Source of the DNA: Psychrobacter jeotgali
GTDB lineage: Bacteria > Pseudomonadota > Gammaproteobacteria > Pseudomonadales > Moraxellaceae
Assembly: GCF_904846315.1 (NCBI RefSeq)
Contig: NZ_CAJHAF010000002.1
Span: 1 to 21,835, forward strand
Direction of reading: 5' to 3'
Length of the DNA stretch: 21,835 nt
Below, piece by piece: positions 1-8,253 of the stretch. Made by a program: the position numbers and the translations under genes. Below the pieces are notes generated by a model. The model made no database searches. It saw nothing but the letters and a program-made list of their open reading frames with translations, and was not told where the DNA came from. Position 1 is the stretch's first letter, and every line of letters starts with the position of its first letter.

Positions 1-2261
1 TTTTGAGGAAGGTCGTTGACGCAGGCCTTAAATTGGACGCTTATCTCAGAGAAATCTTGATCCAGCAAAATAGTACGTTCTAAAGCTTCAAAATAACGAC
101 CCAATTCCCAAAAATAAGTCACCGTTTGATTCTCTTGTTCCATAGCCGCATTACAGGCTTGTAGCTGTAAAGTCGCCGCTCGATATGTGCCCGCACTGGC
201 CAAACGTTTGATTAAGTTATATAGCTCAGCCGTGTCTTTTCCAATGATGCCTTTTACTTCCTGTACATTAGTTTCAATAGCTTCAATAACCTCAGGAATC
301 TGATTGCTCTCTAAATCTCGTAATACCGCTAATTTGTACAGTTCAGGGTTGGACTCATCGGCAATTACCACATTTGCGCCTATTCCCAAGCGATTAATAA
401 GCTGATGTATCTGACTAGAATTCAATTCATTACGAACAATTTTCTTCATTATTGCATCATAATAGTGCAGTCTTTCACTATATCGGCCCAACCAAACCAA
501 ATGGTTGGCTCTAGATAGCAATAAAATGATAGGGGCATCAGGTGTATTGTCGTAGCCAACTTCAACAGGATAAGAGGTGACATTAAGGTATGACGCATGG
601 CGCATTGCCGCTGAACCTGCAAAACCATTGTCACTATAGGCATCACTATTAGATTTCGAGACATCGCTGTCATCAAGTTGTTCTTGAGTTAAATCAATGA
701 CCCAAGTGTCTTTGATACCGCCACCTTGTGAGGAGTTGACCACCAATGAGCCTTCTTTCATAGCGACTCGAGTAAGCCCCCCAGGAACAATATCAACCGA
801 ACCGTCCCCATGACTTAAGATAAATGGACGTAAGTCAATATGCCTTGGCGCAATACCGCCATTGACGGTGGTGGGATTGGTCGATAGTGAAATAGTAGGC
901 TGGGCGATAAACCCTGCAGGATTATCAAGTAAACGCACTCGGTAATCTTCAATCTCTTGTTCTGTCGAAGTAGGCCCAATAAGCATGCCATAGCCACCTG
1001 AACCTTGGGTTTCCTTGACCACTAACTTATCTAAATTTTCTAAGACATATTCAAGTTCATCAGGTTTGCGGCACTGATAAGTTTGTACATTGGGTAATAT
1101 AGGTTTTTCTCCCAAATAAAACTCGATCATATCTGGAACGAACGGATATAGGCTTTTATCATCGGCCACACCTGTACCAGGAGCATTAACAATCACCACA
1201 TTACCGGCACGATAGGCACTCATTAAACCAGATACGCCAAGGATGGAGTTGGCGTCAAACCCTAAAGGGTCCAAATAAGGATCATCAATACGGCGATAAA
1301 TAATATCGACGGGTACCTTACCGCGTACCGCTTGCATATATACTTTGCTGTCTTCCACAATTAAGTCGTAGCCATGTACCAAAGGTACATTCATCTCATG
1401 TGCCAAATAGGCATGCTCATAATAAGCACTGTTAAATCGACCTGGCGTTAAAATAACAATTTGCGGATCATATTTATCTGTTGCACTGGCCAAACAGGCT
1501 TTTAAGCGCTCAGGATAGTCATCGATGCTTAATACAGAAGCCGACTCATATAAGTCTGGCAATAACATTCTTGAGATATTACGACTTTCAAGCATATAAG
1601 AGACGCCAGAGGGCGTACGTAAATTATCCTCTAATACACAAAACTTGCCCGCTTCATCACGGATTAAATCGATACCGCTAATATGAGAATAAACCGGTTT
1701 TTCCAAATTAATATTCATCATCCAAGGTTCATAACAACCACTGGCATAAACATAAGAATCAGGCACGACACCAGCTTTCATAATGCGCTGCTCATGATAG
1801 ATATCATCTAAAAACATGTTTAACGCATTAATACGTTGCTTACACCCAGCTTCCACTTGTTGCCATTCTTTGGCGTCTATTACCCTTGGAATAATGTCGA
1901 AAGGAATCATTCTTTCGATATTTTCTGCATCACTATAAACGGTAAAGGTAACGCCTTTGCGATAAAAAATGTCGGCTGCTTGATCGTTATATTGAGCCAA
2001 TCGTTCAATGCCAACTTTATCCAACCACGTACCAATTTTTTTGGCCACTGGGCGGTATTGAGTCGTTGTGGCTTTTAACTCATCAAAACTTGAACGAGAA
2101 TAAAAGTCTTGAGAGAATTTTTGCTGAGACTGAGACTGAGACTGAGACTGAGACTGAGACTGAGACTGAGACTGAGACTGAGACTGAGACTGAGACTGAG
2201 ACTGCTGTTCTTCATTTTTTTGGGTAGCGGGTTTCGATGTTTCTTTATTAGTTTCTGCCAT
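1..2261 (-). CDS. Circularly permuted ATP-grasp / alpha-E fusion protein (3' end outside window)
   Basis: One uninterrupted minus-strand frame runs from an ATG at 2261, preceded by a perfect AGGAGG, off the left edge (753 codons visible). Residues 1-20 are polar, residues 21-46 are thirteen Ser-Gln repeats, and from about residue 55 the protein matches the COG2308 circularly permuted ATP-grasp family: PFDIIPR, then QRINALNMFLDDIY, then VLEDNLRTPSGVSYML, and late IDLRPF followed by SSQGGG. From about residue 570 the text LLSRANHLVWLGRYSERL is the typical beginning of an alpha-E (COG2307/DUF403) domain. I checked the frame near 2124, 1440, 980, 605 and 490 and it stays the same, so this is a true fusion and not two genes. 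In many bacteria these are separate neighbours. The family is predicted to form amide or peptide bonds using ATP; no substrate is known. The remaining alpha-E helices lie beyond position 1. Confidence 0.85.
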   Translation of the reverse strand, partial: MAETNKETSKPATQKNEEQQSQSQSQSQSQSQSQSQSQSQSQSQSQQKFSQDFYSRSSFDELKATTTQYRPVAKKIGTWLDKVGIERLAQYNDQAADIFYRKGVTFTVYSDAENIERMIPFDIIPRVIDAKEWQQVEAGCKQRINALNMFLDDIYHEQRIMKAGVVPDSYVYASGCYEPWMMNINLEKPVYSHISGIDLIRDEAGKFCVLEDNLRTPSGVSYMLESRNISRMLLPDLYESASVLSIDDYPERLKACLASATDKYDPQIVILTPGRFNSAYYEHAYLAHEMNVPLVHGYDLIVEDSKVYMQAVRGKVPVDIIYRRIDDPYLDPLGFDANSILGVSGLMSAYRAGNVVIVNAPGTGVADDKSLYPFVPDMIEFYLGEKPILPNVQTYQCRKPDELEYVLENLDKLVVKETQGSGGYGMLIGPTSTEQEIEDYRVRLLDNPAGFIAQPTISLSTNPTTVNGGIAPRHIDLRPFILSHGDGSVDIVPGGLTRVAMKEGSLVVNSSQGGGIKDTWVIDLTQEQLDDSDVSKSNSDAYSDNGFAGSAAMRHASYLNVTSYPVEVGYDNTPDAPIILLLSRANHLVWLGRYSERLHYYDAIMKKIVRNELNSSQIHQLINRLGIGANVVIADESNPELYKLAVLRDLESNQIPEVIEAIETNVQEVKGIIGKDTAELYNLIKRLASAGTYRAATLQLQACNAAMEQENQTVTYFWELGRYFEALERTILLDQDFSEISVQFKACVNDLPQ
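2124..2201. repeat. Hexanucleotide tandem repeat, 13 copies of ctgaga
   Basis: Thirteen perfect tandem copies of ctgaga, 78 bp, followed by a partial ctg. On the minus strand the unit reads TCTCAG and encodes Ser-Gln in the N-terminal tail of the ATP-grasp/alpha-E protein. Because the unit is a multiple of three, slippage would change linker length without breaking the frame. Confidence 0.97.
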
Positions 2262-2399
2262 GCTACACCTCCTATTATTTTCTTATTACTAACTGTTAAA
2301 TACTAAACAACATTATTAAGCTGCACTATTAAAGGGCATTATTACTGTCCTTACCCAAATTAATTATTGCAAATGCAGTACCAGAACTTCTTTTATATG

Positions 2400-2446
2400 C
2401 CATATTCAGGATAAATATGGTTGTATATTTGATACTTTGGTATGAT
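2400..2446 (+). promoter_or_regulatory. Candidate promoter and dyad for the mgtC-like gene
   Basis: An extended -10 (TGG then TATGAT at 2441-2446) has a weak -35-like TGGTTG at 2418-2423 with a 17-bp spacer. An imperfectly positioned dyad, CCATAT at 2400-2405 and ATATGG at 2415-2420, ends at the -35 and could be an operator. The 246-bp gap between the divergent genes must also hold the promoter of the ATP-grasp gene, which I cannot place. Confidence 0.35.
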
Positions 2447-2507
2447 GATTTGATTGCTTTGGTCATATGTTGTTCATAAGTAGTGCTTATCAAGGAGGCA
2501 AAACATC

Positions 2508-2933
2508 ATGGAATTTGATATTAATTTTCAGCTAATGGGCTATCATTTAATACAGCTGGTTATCGCTTTCTTGTTGTCATTACCCATCGCTTTAAATCGT
2601 GAAATGAAAGACAGTGGTGCTGGCCTTAGAACCTTTCCTTTGGTTACCATTGCCTCTTGTGCCTTTATGCTAGTCGGTATGGATATTTATAAAGGGGATG
2701 CAGAAGCCCGTATAATGTATGCCATTATCACTGGTATGGGCTTTATTGGTGGCGGCGCTATATTCAAAAGTGAAGAAGGCGCTAAAGGTACTGCTACTGC
2801 CGCCAGTTTATGGAATACAGCGGCTATAGGTATATCGGTAGCGACCGGTCGTTATGAAATTGCCATCATATTATCTATCGTTGGATTTGTTATCTTGCAG
2901 TTCTCTGAACCCTTTAAAGTCAAAAATAGATAG
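2508..2933 (+). CDS. MgtC/SapB family inner-membrane protein (short form)
   Basis: A 141-residue, very hydrophobic protein with about four membrane segments. It carries the MgtC-family signatures GLRT (residues 39-42), GMGFIGGGAIF (76-86) and TAASLWNTAAIG (97-108). It lacks the soluble C-terminal domain of Salmonella MgtC (about 230 residues), so it resembles the short SapB/YhiD type. MgtC proteins are linked to low-magnesium survival and to modulation of F-type ATPase; whether this short form does so is unknown. The start has a very strong AAGGAGG about nine bases upstream. The lipoprotein gene downstream begins five bases after the stop, so the two are probably co-transcribed. Confidence 0.85.
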   Translation: MEFDINFQLMGYHLIQLVIAFLLSLPIALNREMKDSGAGLRTFPLVTIASCAFMLVGMDIYKGDAEARIMYAIITGMGFIGGGAIFKSEEGAKGTATAASLWNTAAIGISVATGRYEIAIILSIVGFVILQFSEPFKVKNR

Positions 2934-2938
2934 GAATA

Positions 2939-3718
2939 ATGAATAAATCAGAAACCAAGTGGTTAAAAATTTTGGCCATGGCTTGTACTGGATTCGGGGC
3001 TATAATTTTGCCGAGTTGCAGTGTTTATAGTACTAACTCAGTTCAATCTCAGAGCCAATCTATCTTATCCTCTAAAGCCAATCAACCAATGGAAGTGGAG
3101 GTCATTCGTCATATCGGCTATCCGACTGACAATGGCGTAAGACAGAAGGGAAGTGTGCTTATCGGCGACCATCACTCCTATTTAATTTCGACAGGCAGTG
3201 ATGCGTTAACTCTATTAACCGAGTTACCTTCAAAAAACCTACATATACAGCAGCCTATACGAATTAACCACTATTCTGATAATAGTGTGCATATCGATTT
3301 AAAGTTTAATTATCAGAAAACCAGCGGTTCATATAGCGAAAATGAGCAGGCTATTTTGTCGCAAATTTGTCCAACGAGTTTAACCACTAGTTTAAGTCCT
3401 AGTTTGACGGGTACTTCGCTCAACAATAATTCGCACAATACTTTGAATAGCACTTTAAACAACACGCTCTCTAATCCACAAAATACTTGCCAGCTTACTC
3501 TGCAAGGTGGTATGTATGCGCCGATTAGTCGGGCCAATTTAAATAACTCGTCTATAAAGAAGGATGCCAATTTAAAGTTAGACCAAGGCTTAACGGCTGA
3601 GATATATACTATTAACAGCAAACGGGCTAGAACGCCTGCTGAAATAGCGGTTATTCCTTGGAAAGTTGTTGTTGAGACATTAGAGCTACCTTTAGAGATA
3701 CTCTCTATTTTTAAATAG
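2939..3718 (+). CDS. Putative lipoprotein of unknown function
   Basis: I do not recognise this 259-residue protein. It starts five bases after the mgtC-like stop, with AGGA in front of the ATG. Residues 1-26 form a signal peptide (Lys-rich start, hydrophobic core) ending in a lipobox-like LPS-C with Cys27, so it is probably a lipoprotein. Residues about 50-125 look like a folded beta-rich domain. Residues about 147-182 are a Ser/Thr/Asn/Leu-rich low-complexity stretch with repeated TSL and LNN/LNS motifs, between two cysteines (144 and 184) that could form a disulfide. The hydrophobic C-terminus (about 238-259, VIPWKVVVETLELP) may pack on a membrane. It sits with mgtC in an apparent two-gene unit ended by the palindromic terminator. 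Confidence 0.65.
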   Translation: MNKSETKWLKILAMACTGFGAIILPSCSVYSTNSVQSQSQSILSSKANQPMEVEVIRHIGYPTDNGVRQKGSVLIGDHHSYLISTGSDALTLLTELPSKNLHIQQPIRINHYSDNSVHIDLKFNYQKTSGSYSENEQAILSQICPTSLTTSLSPSLTGTSLNNNSHNTLNSTLNNTLSNPQNTCQLTLQGGMYAPISRANLNNSSIKKDANLKLDQGLTAEIYTINSKRARTPAEIAVIPWKVVVETLELPLEILSIFK

Positions 3719-3778
3719 CTTTATCTTCAAAAAATGTCAGCTATAACTATAAATAGAAGACAAAGATAGTACGCACAA

Positions 3779-3810
3779 AAAAGGGTGAACAGTATACTGT
3801 TCACCCTTTT
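3779..3810. terminator. Bidirectional terminator, perfect 32-bp palindrome
   Basis: Sixteen-base arms with no spacer: AAAAGGGTGAACAGTA followed by its exact reverse complement. The A tract on one side and T tract on the other make it usable for both the plus-strand lipoprotein gene and the converging gdhA. Confidence 0.85.
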
Positions 3811-3843
3811 AATTTATTTGCTATTGGCACAGATAGGTTTAGT

Positions 3844-5196
3844 TTAGTTCAACATACCAAATGCGACTAATGCATTAGCAACACGCTTATAACCTGCAAT
3901 GTTGGCACCTGACATATAGTCAATGCAGCCATCGCAAGTGAAGCCATATTCTTCAGAAGCCGCCGCGGCATCATCATGGATGTTTTTCATAATGACTTGA
4001 AGTTGATTATCAACGTCTTCAAAAGTGCGGTACTGACGTACTGAGTTTTGTGACATTTCTAGACCAGACACAGCAACACCACCCGCATTGGCTGCTTTGC
4101 CAGGTGCATAGTGCATTTTTTTCTCACGAACGAAATCAATGGCTGCGGCGTCTAGTGGCATATTAGCGCCTTCTACTACATAGCGAATACCATGATCATA
4201 CATAGCTTCTGCATCTTCTGCAGTCACCTCATTCTGAGTAGCACAAGGGATAGCGATGTCACCATCGAATCTCCAAGGTTTTTCGCCTGGCAGCCACACA
4301 CCGCTACCACCAAATACTCTATGGTACTCAAATAAAGGCTGACGATTGGCTTTTTGCTCTTTCACCCAATCTAGCTTCTCTTGATCAAAACCAAACTCAT
4401 CGTACAATGTTCCTTTAGAGTCTGATAGGGTAATGACTTTTGCACCCAAAGCGATGGCTTTCTCTGCTGCGTGTACTGCAACGTTACCGGCACCTGATAC
4501 TAGGACAGTTTTGCCTTCCATTTGATCATTGTTTGCTTTAAGCATGTTCTGTAAGAAGTAAACCGCACCATAACCTGTGGCTTCTGAACGACATAAGCTG
4601 CCACCGAAGCCCACACCTTTACCGGTCAATACCCCTGTGTATTCATTAGTAAGGTTTTTATACATCGCAAACATGTAGCTAACTTCTCTACCGCTCACAC
4701 CGATGTCGCCTGCCGGTACATCCATATCTTTACCGATGTAACGATAAAGCTCGCGCATGAAAGCATAACAAAAACGACGGATTTCGCTGTCTGATTTACC
4801 ATGAGGGTCAAAGTCTGAACCACCTTTAGCGCCACCCATCGGTAGGCCGGTCAGAGCATTTTTAAAGATTTGTTCAAAACCTAAGAACTTTAGAATAGAT
4901 TCGTTAACGGTAGGATGGAAACGGATGCCGCCTTTGTAAGGACCTAAAGCATTACTGAACTGAACTCGCCAACCACGGTTGATTTGGATATTACCTTCAT
5001 CATCTTCCCAGTTGACACGAAAACTAATAATACGGTCGGGCTCTGTTAGGCGTTCAAAAACTTTGTGCTTAGCAAAGCGTGGATCGCGATCATATACAAC
5101 GTCAATAGTGCTCGCTACCTCTTTTACCGCTTGAATAAACTCAGGTTGGTGTGGATAGCGTTCTTCAATGCGTTCAATGACGTCTTGCATGCTCAT
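3844..5196 (-). CDS. gdhA: NADP-type glutamate dehydrogenase
   Basis: A 450-residue protein with the full Glu/Leu/Phe/Val dehydrogenase signature. It shows the glutamate-pocket PYKGGIRFHP (87-95), the catalytic lysine in LPMGGAKGGSDFDP (Lys124 region), and the Rossmann nucleotide motif VSGAGNVA (233-240). The length and these blocks match the hexameric GdhA of enteric bacteria (about 447 residues), which aminates 2-oxoglutarate with ammonium and NADPH in the cytoplasm. NADP preference is inferred from the family type. A second in-frame ATG lies two codons inside; the first is used here. It is a single-gene unit between the palindromic terminator and an AT-rich 282-bp upstream gap. Confidence 0.95.
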   Translation of the reverse strand: MSMQDVIERIEERYPHQPEFIQAVKEVASTIDVVYDRDPRFAKHKVFERLTEPDRIISFRVNWEDDEGNIQINRGWRVQFSNALGPYKGGIRFHPTVNESILKFLGFEQIFKNALTGLPMGGAKGGSDFDPHGKSDSEIRRFCYAFMRELYRYIGKDMDVPAGDIGVSGREVSYMFAMYKNLTNEYTGVLTGKGVGFGGSLCRSEATGYGAVYFLQNMLKANNDQMEGKTVLVSGAGNVAVHAAEKAIALGAKVITLSDSKGTLYDEFGFDQEKLDWVKEQKANRQPLFEYHRVFGGSGVWLPGEKPWRFDGDIAIPCATQNEVTAEDAEAMYDHGIRYVVEGANMPLDAAAIDFVREKKMHYAPGKAANAGGVAVSGLEMSQNSVRQYRTFEDVDNQLQVIMKNIHDDAAAASEEYGFTCDGCIDYMSGANIAGYKRVANALVAFGMLN

Positions 5197-5240
5197 AGGC
5201 CCTGTCCTTATCAGATTAATTACATGTTTGTTACACTAAA

Positions 5241-5269
5241 AAAATACTGTAATTTAATAATAAATTCAA
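5241..5269 (-). promoter_or_regulatory. Candidate gdhA promoter
   Basis: On the minus strand, TTGAAT (5269-5264), a 17-base spacer and TATTTT (5246-5241) resemble a sigma-70 promoter about 45 bases upstream of the gdhA start. Each hexamer matches consensus at four of six positions in very AT-rich DNA, so this is only a candidate. Confidence 0.3.
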
Positions 5270-5366
5270 CAATTTTTTATACCTTACAGTTCAGTCATTA
5301 CTAAATGATATGTTTATAATTAGTAAAAGTTATTAAAACTATGATTTCACTGTAAATTCGATCCCT

Positions 5367-5383
5367 AAAAAGGGGAGTCCCTT
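5367..5383 (-). terminator. Short hairpin terminator of the MFS gene
   Basis: On the minus strand AAGGG, a four-base loop and CCCTT are followed by further T residues. It lies about 95 bases past the MFS stop. The stem is short, so it is probably weak. Confidence 0.45.
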
Positions 5384-5478
5384 ACTTTCATTATAGGACA
5401 GATTTACGATTATTTCTTAAAATATAAAAATGTAAATCTTAAAAGTGAATCTTGAATATGATTGTTAATACAGGATTG

Positions 5479-6930
5479 TTAATACAGGCCTCGACCATCC
5501 TCAGGTTTTAAGCGTAAAAATGACAGTCCCGAGATAATAGTAATAACACCCAACACATAATAGGTGGCATGGAAAGCACTAATAATTTCAAAATTTAATC
5601 TATCACTAAAGACCGTCAATATAGCGGCCCCAAATGCAATACCGAAGCTAACTGCAAGCTGCTGGTTAACGGCCATTAAACTATTGCCGCTACTGGTTTG
5701 AGAGCCTTTAAGGTCGCCAATAGTGATGGTATTCATGGCACTAAATTGCATTGAGTTACACGCACCCATAACCACCAACAACGGTGCGATATAATACCAA
5801 GGCATTGAGGCATCTAGCTGAGCCAGTAAAATGATTAAAGTACCCAAAACCGTAGTATTGATAACCAATACTTTGCGGTAGCTGAAGCGCTGAATAATTT
5901 TACTCACCCAAGGTTTGATGCCCATGGCACCTACTGCAATAGGGGTCAATAACCAGCCTGCCTGCGATGGCGTATATTTAAAAGCCACCTGTAGTAGTAG
6001 TGGTATCAAATAGGGGACTGCACTAATTCCAAGACGGGTAAACAAGTTACCGGTAATCCCAATTCTAAAGGTACGGATATCAAATAATGACAAGGGAAAG
6101 ATAGGGTTAGTGGCTTTGCGTGCATGACGGGCATACATCAGCAATAAGCTTACGCCAATTGCCACTAGGCTAACGCCCCACAACGCCTTATCTGGTTTTG
6201 ACAGCAATTCAACAGCAAGCGTTAGTAGACCGGCCGCGATGGCAAATAATCCAAAACCTAACCAATCCAACTTGCCCGCCGCTTCTCGCAAGTCTGGGAC
6301 CAATTTAAAGCCGATTATCATTCCTAAGATTCCCATAGGAACGTTTATCAAAAATATCCAATGCCAACTGGCATACTGTACTAAATAGCCACCCACCAAC
6401 GGTCCTACAAGCGGTGCAATTAGCGCCGGGATTACAGCAAAGTTCATAACCGTCAGTAATTGATTGCGAGGATAGGACTTTACTAAGATGAGACGCGCAA
6501 CTGGGGTCATCATAGCACCGCCAATGCCCTGAAGGATGCGTGATGCCACTAAGATATCGAGACTGGAGGACATGGCACAAAATATTGAGCCAATGCTAAA
6601 CAGCACAATCGCGCTTAAGAATACTTTGCGAGTGCCGTATTTGTCAGCCATAAAGCCACTTATCGGGATAAATATGGCTAGAGTTAAAGCATAGCTGATA
6701 ACTGCCCACTGCATTTTTAGTGGAGATTCGCCTAAGGCTAGCGCCATTTCTGGCAAAGCCGTATTTAAGATGGTGGCATCTAAAATTTGCATGAATAAAG
6801 CCACTGCCAGTACATAAGGCAAAAATTTGGCTTGAGAGGGTGATAGCTTAAATTTAGGCTCTGTATCAAGTACGGCCGAAGAAGACTTGGAAATAGAAGT
6901 ATCTTCGGCATTAGGGAGGTTATTGGGCAT
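5479..6930 (-). CDS. MFS multidrug exporter, DHA2 family, MdtD-like
   Basis: A 483-residue integral membrane protein with roughly 14 hydrophobic segments after a 35-residue polar N-terminus. It shows the DHA2 hallmark LDATILNTALP (Asp51), motif A GFMADKYGTRK (92-102), LQGIGGAMM (133-141) and the antiporter motif C region APLVGPLVGG (172-181). By eye it is closest to Escherichia coli MdtD, sharing blocks such as ASWHWIFLIN and SMNT followed by ASSGNSL-like text. It is expected to be a proton-driven drug exporter; the substrate is unknown. MdtD normally sits in the mdtABC-baeSR operon, but here it is alone. A small inverted repeat overlaps its ribosome binding region. Confidence 0.85.
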   Translation of the reverse strand: MPNNLPNAEDTSISKSSSAVLDTEPKFKLSPSQAKFLPYVLAVALFMQILDATILNTALPEMALALGESPLKMQWAVISYALTLAIFIPISGFMADKYGTRKVFLSAIVLFSIGSIFCAMSSSLDILVASRILQGIGGAMMTPVARLILVKSYPRNQLLTVMNFAVIPALIAPLVGPLVGGYLVQYASWHWIFLINVPMGILGMIIGFKLVPDLREAAGKLDWLGFGLFAIAAGLLTLAVELLSKPDKALWGVSLVAIGVSLLLMYARHARKATNPIFPLSLFDIRTFRIGITGNLFTRLGISAVPYLIPLLLQVAFKYTPSQAGWLLTPIAVGAMGIKPWVSKIIQRFSYRKVLVINTTVLGTLIILLAQLDASMPWYYIAPLLVVMGACNSMQFSAMNTITIGDLKGSQTSSGNSLMAVNQQLAVSFGIAFGAAILTVFSDRLNFEIISAFHATYYVLGVITIISGLSFLRLKPEDGRGLY

Positions 6931-6937
6931 AGGACGA

Positions 6938-6951
6938 CCTAAAAAATTAGG
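6938..6951. repeat. Inverted repeat over the MFS ribosome binding region
   Basis: CCTAA, four A, TTAGG: a perfect five-base stem seven bases before the MFS start codon, containing the only AGG that could serve as its Shine-Dalgarno. It could be an operator half or an RNA hairpin limiting translation; five base pairs in AT-rich DNA may also be chance. Confidence 0.35.
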
Positions 6952-7050
6952 TTTAATTAACTGAAGGAGGATTTAATTTATTAAACAGTAAACAGCTGTC
7001 TATAATATCATGAAGCCGTTACTCGCTATTTAGTGTTTTAGTTATGGGGC

Positions 7051-7073
7051 GACCGTTATAAATACTAACGGTC
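7051..7073 (-). terminator. Hairpin across the hydrolase stop codon
   Basis: GACCGTT and AACGGTC form a perfect seven-base stem with a nine-base loop. The hydrolase stop lies inside the structure. There is no T tract after it, so it is either a weak terminator or an mRNA 3' stabilising hairpin. Confidence 0.4.
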
Positions 7074-7934
7074 TAAAAACGTTAAATGACGACAAAGACT
7101 ATCAATAACAGGAGCAGGCTGTTTGACCCAGATACTATGCGGATTGCCTTTGGTAGCTAGCAGGTTATCCTCCAATTTAACGCTTACTACCTTGGATTTG
7201 GTACACAAGTTTGCCAATCCTTGCATTGACGTCATCGGTGCAAAATGGTCGCCCTCAATATTAATATATAACCCTTTACTATCTTTAGACGTCATCGGTA
7301 TGGTCATAAATTTAAACGTACCGGTTAAAGCTGTCTGGCACCACTGCTGCATTAGAGTCTTCGCTTCCTTATCGCCAAATCCAATCTTATAGCCCGGTAG
7401 ATAGCCATAAATTTTTAACAGTATTTGGATAGCGGTTACTGCTGAGAGTACCCTTAATTGACCACGGCGGTCTGACCAGTTTTTGTAATGCACATTACCC
7501 GTGGCGATTCCGATAAAGGGTTGACCAGAGCTGGCAGAATATAGGGTGGCTATATGCCCGCCTAAACTATGTCCTACCAATATAATTCGATTATCAGGAT
7601 ATTCAGTTTGAGCTTTATTAATGAGCTTGGGAATAAAGTCTGTCACTAGGTGGTTATAGTCATAATCTATCCCTTTTTTAATGGTGGGTTTGTTTTCACC
7701 ACAGCAAGGATAGTCTGCACTAAATACCGTAAACCCTTTGGCAGACAAGCCTTCGATAAACTTCTGGTATTTGTTACGGGTGACCCCCAGCGCATTTAAT
7801 AAAATTAGGGTGGTGTTACGGTTCACTTCATTGGTTTGGTGCGAAGCGTCTAACGAGAGAGTAGATAAGGCAGGGGTGATGTGCACTTTGACAGGATACG
7901 TCCCTTCTTCAGTGTTAAATTGAAAACTGCTCAT
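7065..7934 (-). CDS. Alpha/beta hydrolase (COG4757-like)
   Basis: A 289-residue single-domain protein without a signal peptide. The nucleophile elbow GHSLGG (121-126) gives Ser123, and the likely rest of the triad is Asp229 in IEGDHFAP and His266 in GNPHSIW. LLNALGVTRNKYQ (45-57) is the strand/oxyanion region and FSADYPCCGE (71-80) has the usual loop position. The fold and motif spacing match predicted serine hydrolases of the COG4757 type; the substrate cannot be read from sequence. It is followed 134 bases later by the MFS gene on the same strand, but a hairpin at its stop suggests separate transcription. Confidence 0.8.
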   Translation of the reverse strand: MSSFQFNTEEGTYPVKVHITPALSTLSLDASHQTNEVNRNTTLILLNALGVTRNKYQKFIEGLSAKGFTVFSADYPCCGENKPTIKKGIDYDYNHLVTDFIPKLINKAQTEYPDNRIILVGHSLGGHIATLYSASSGQPFIGIATGNVHYKNWSDRRGQLRVLSAVTAIQILLKIYGYLPGYKIGFGDKEAKTLMQQWCQTALTGTFKFMTIPMTSKDSKGLYINIEGDHFAPMTSMQGLANLCTKSKVVSVKLEDNLLATKGNPHSIWVKQPAPVIDSLCRHLTFLDR

Positions 7935-7983
7935 ATAGATTGTCCGTAATCAGTGGTATGAAAGTCCTAGAGGCTTAGGTTTT

Positions 7984-8181
7984 CTAGCCTAAAGTCAGAA
8001 TAGCAACTCTTATGGCTATAATCCATAGCAGCAAACAGGATAAAAAGTACAAAGTGAATCGATACGACACCTTAATAAATGCAACATATTCATTCTTGAT
8101 TCCATAATGTACACTGATATTCTGAATAGCATCAAATGTTGTTGACTGAATTTGGCTTAACCAAGACTTACTATCGATCAT
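7984..8181 (-). CDS. Possible small membrane protein
   Basis: A 65-codon frame in the gap between the hydrolase and yghU. The first 40 residues are polar; the last 24 (from about YRFTLYFLSC onward) form one strong hydrophobic segment with a single Arg inside, as in single-pass small proteins. The upstream CAGGG is a poor ribosome binding site. I do not recognise it and it could be chance, though the region (7935-8253) holds no other candidate. Confidence 0.3.
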   Translation of the reverse strand: MIDSKSWLSQIQSTTFDAIQNISVHYGIKNEYVAFIKVSYRFTLYFLSCLLLWIIAIRVAILTLG

Positions 8182-8253
8182 TAGCCCTGATTAGTTCAAT
8201 AACATAGCTGGTTCAACAATATTTAGGCTAATAACAATGATTAGGGAAACGCT

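Noticed and set aside
2124..2201. Repeat tract as a CRISPR array or phase-variable on/off switch
   Set aside because: Units are six bases without spacers, and the unit length is a multiple of three, so slippage cannot change the frame.
2109..2306. Plus-strand frame with a long Leu-Arg repeat
   Set aside because: It is the antisense reading of the Ser-Gln hexamer repeat in the ATP-grasp gene; no ribosome site and no family similarity.
6963..6970. Strong AAGGAGG on the plus strand near 6965
   Set aside because: No start codon within reach and no plus-strand coding frame follows.
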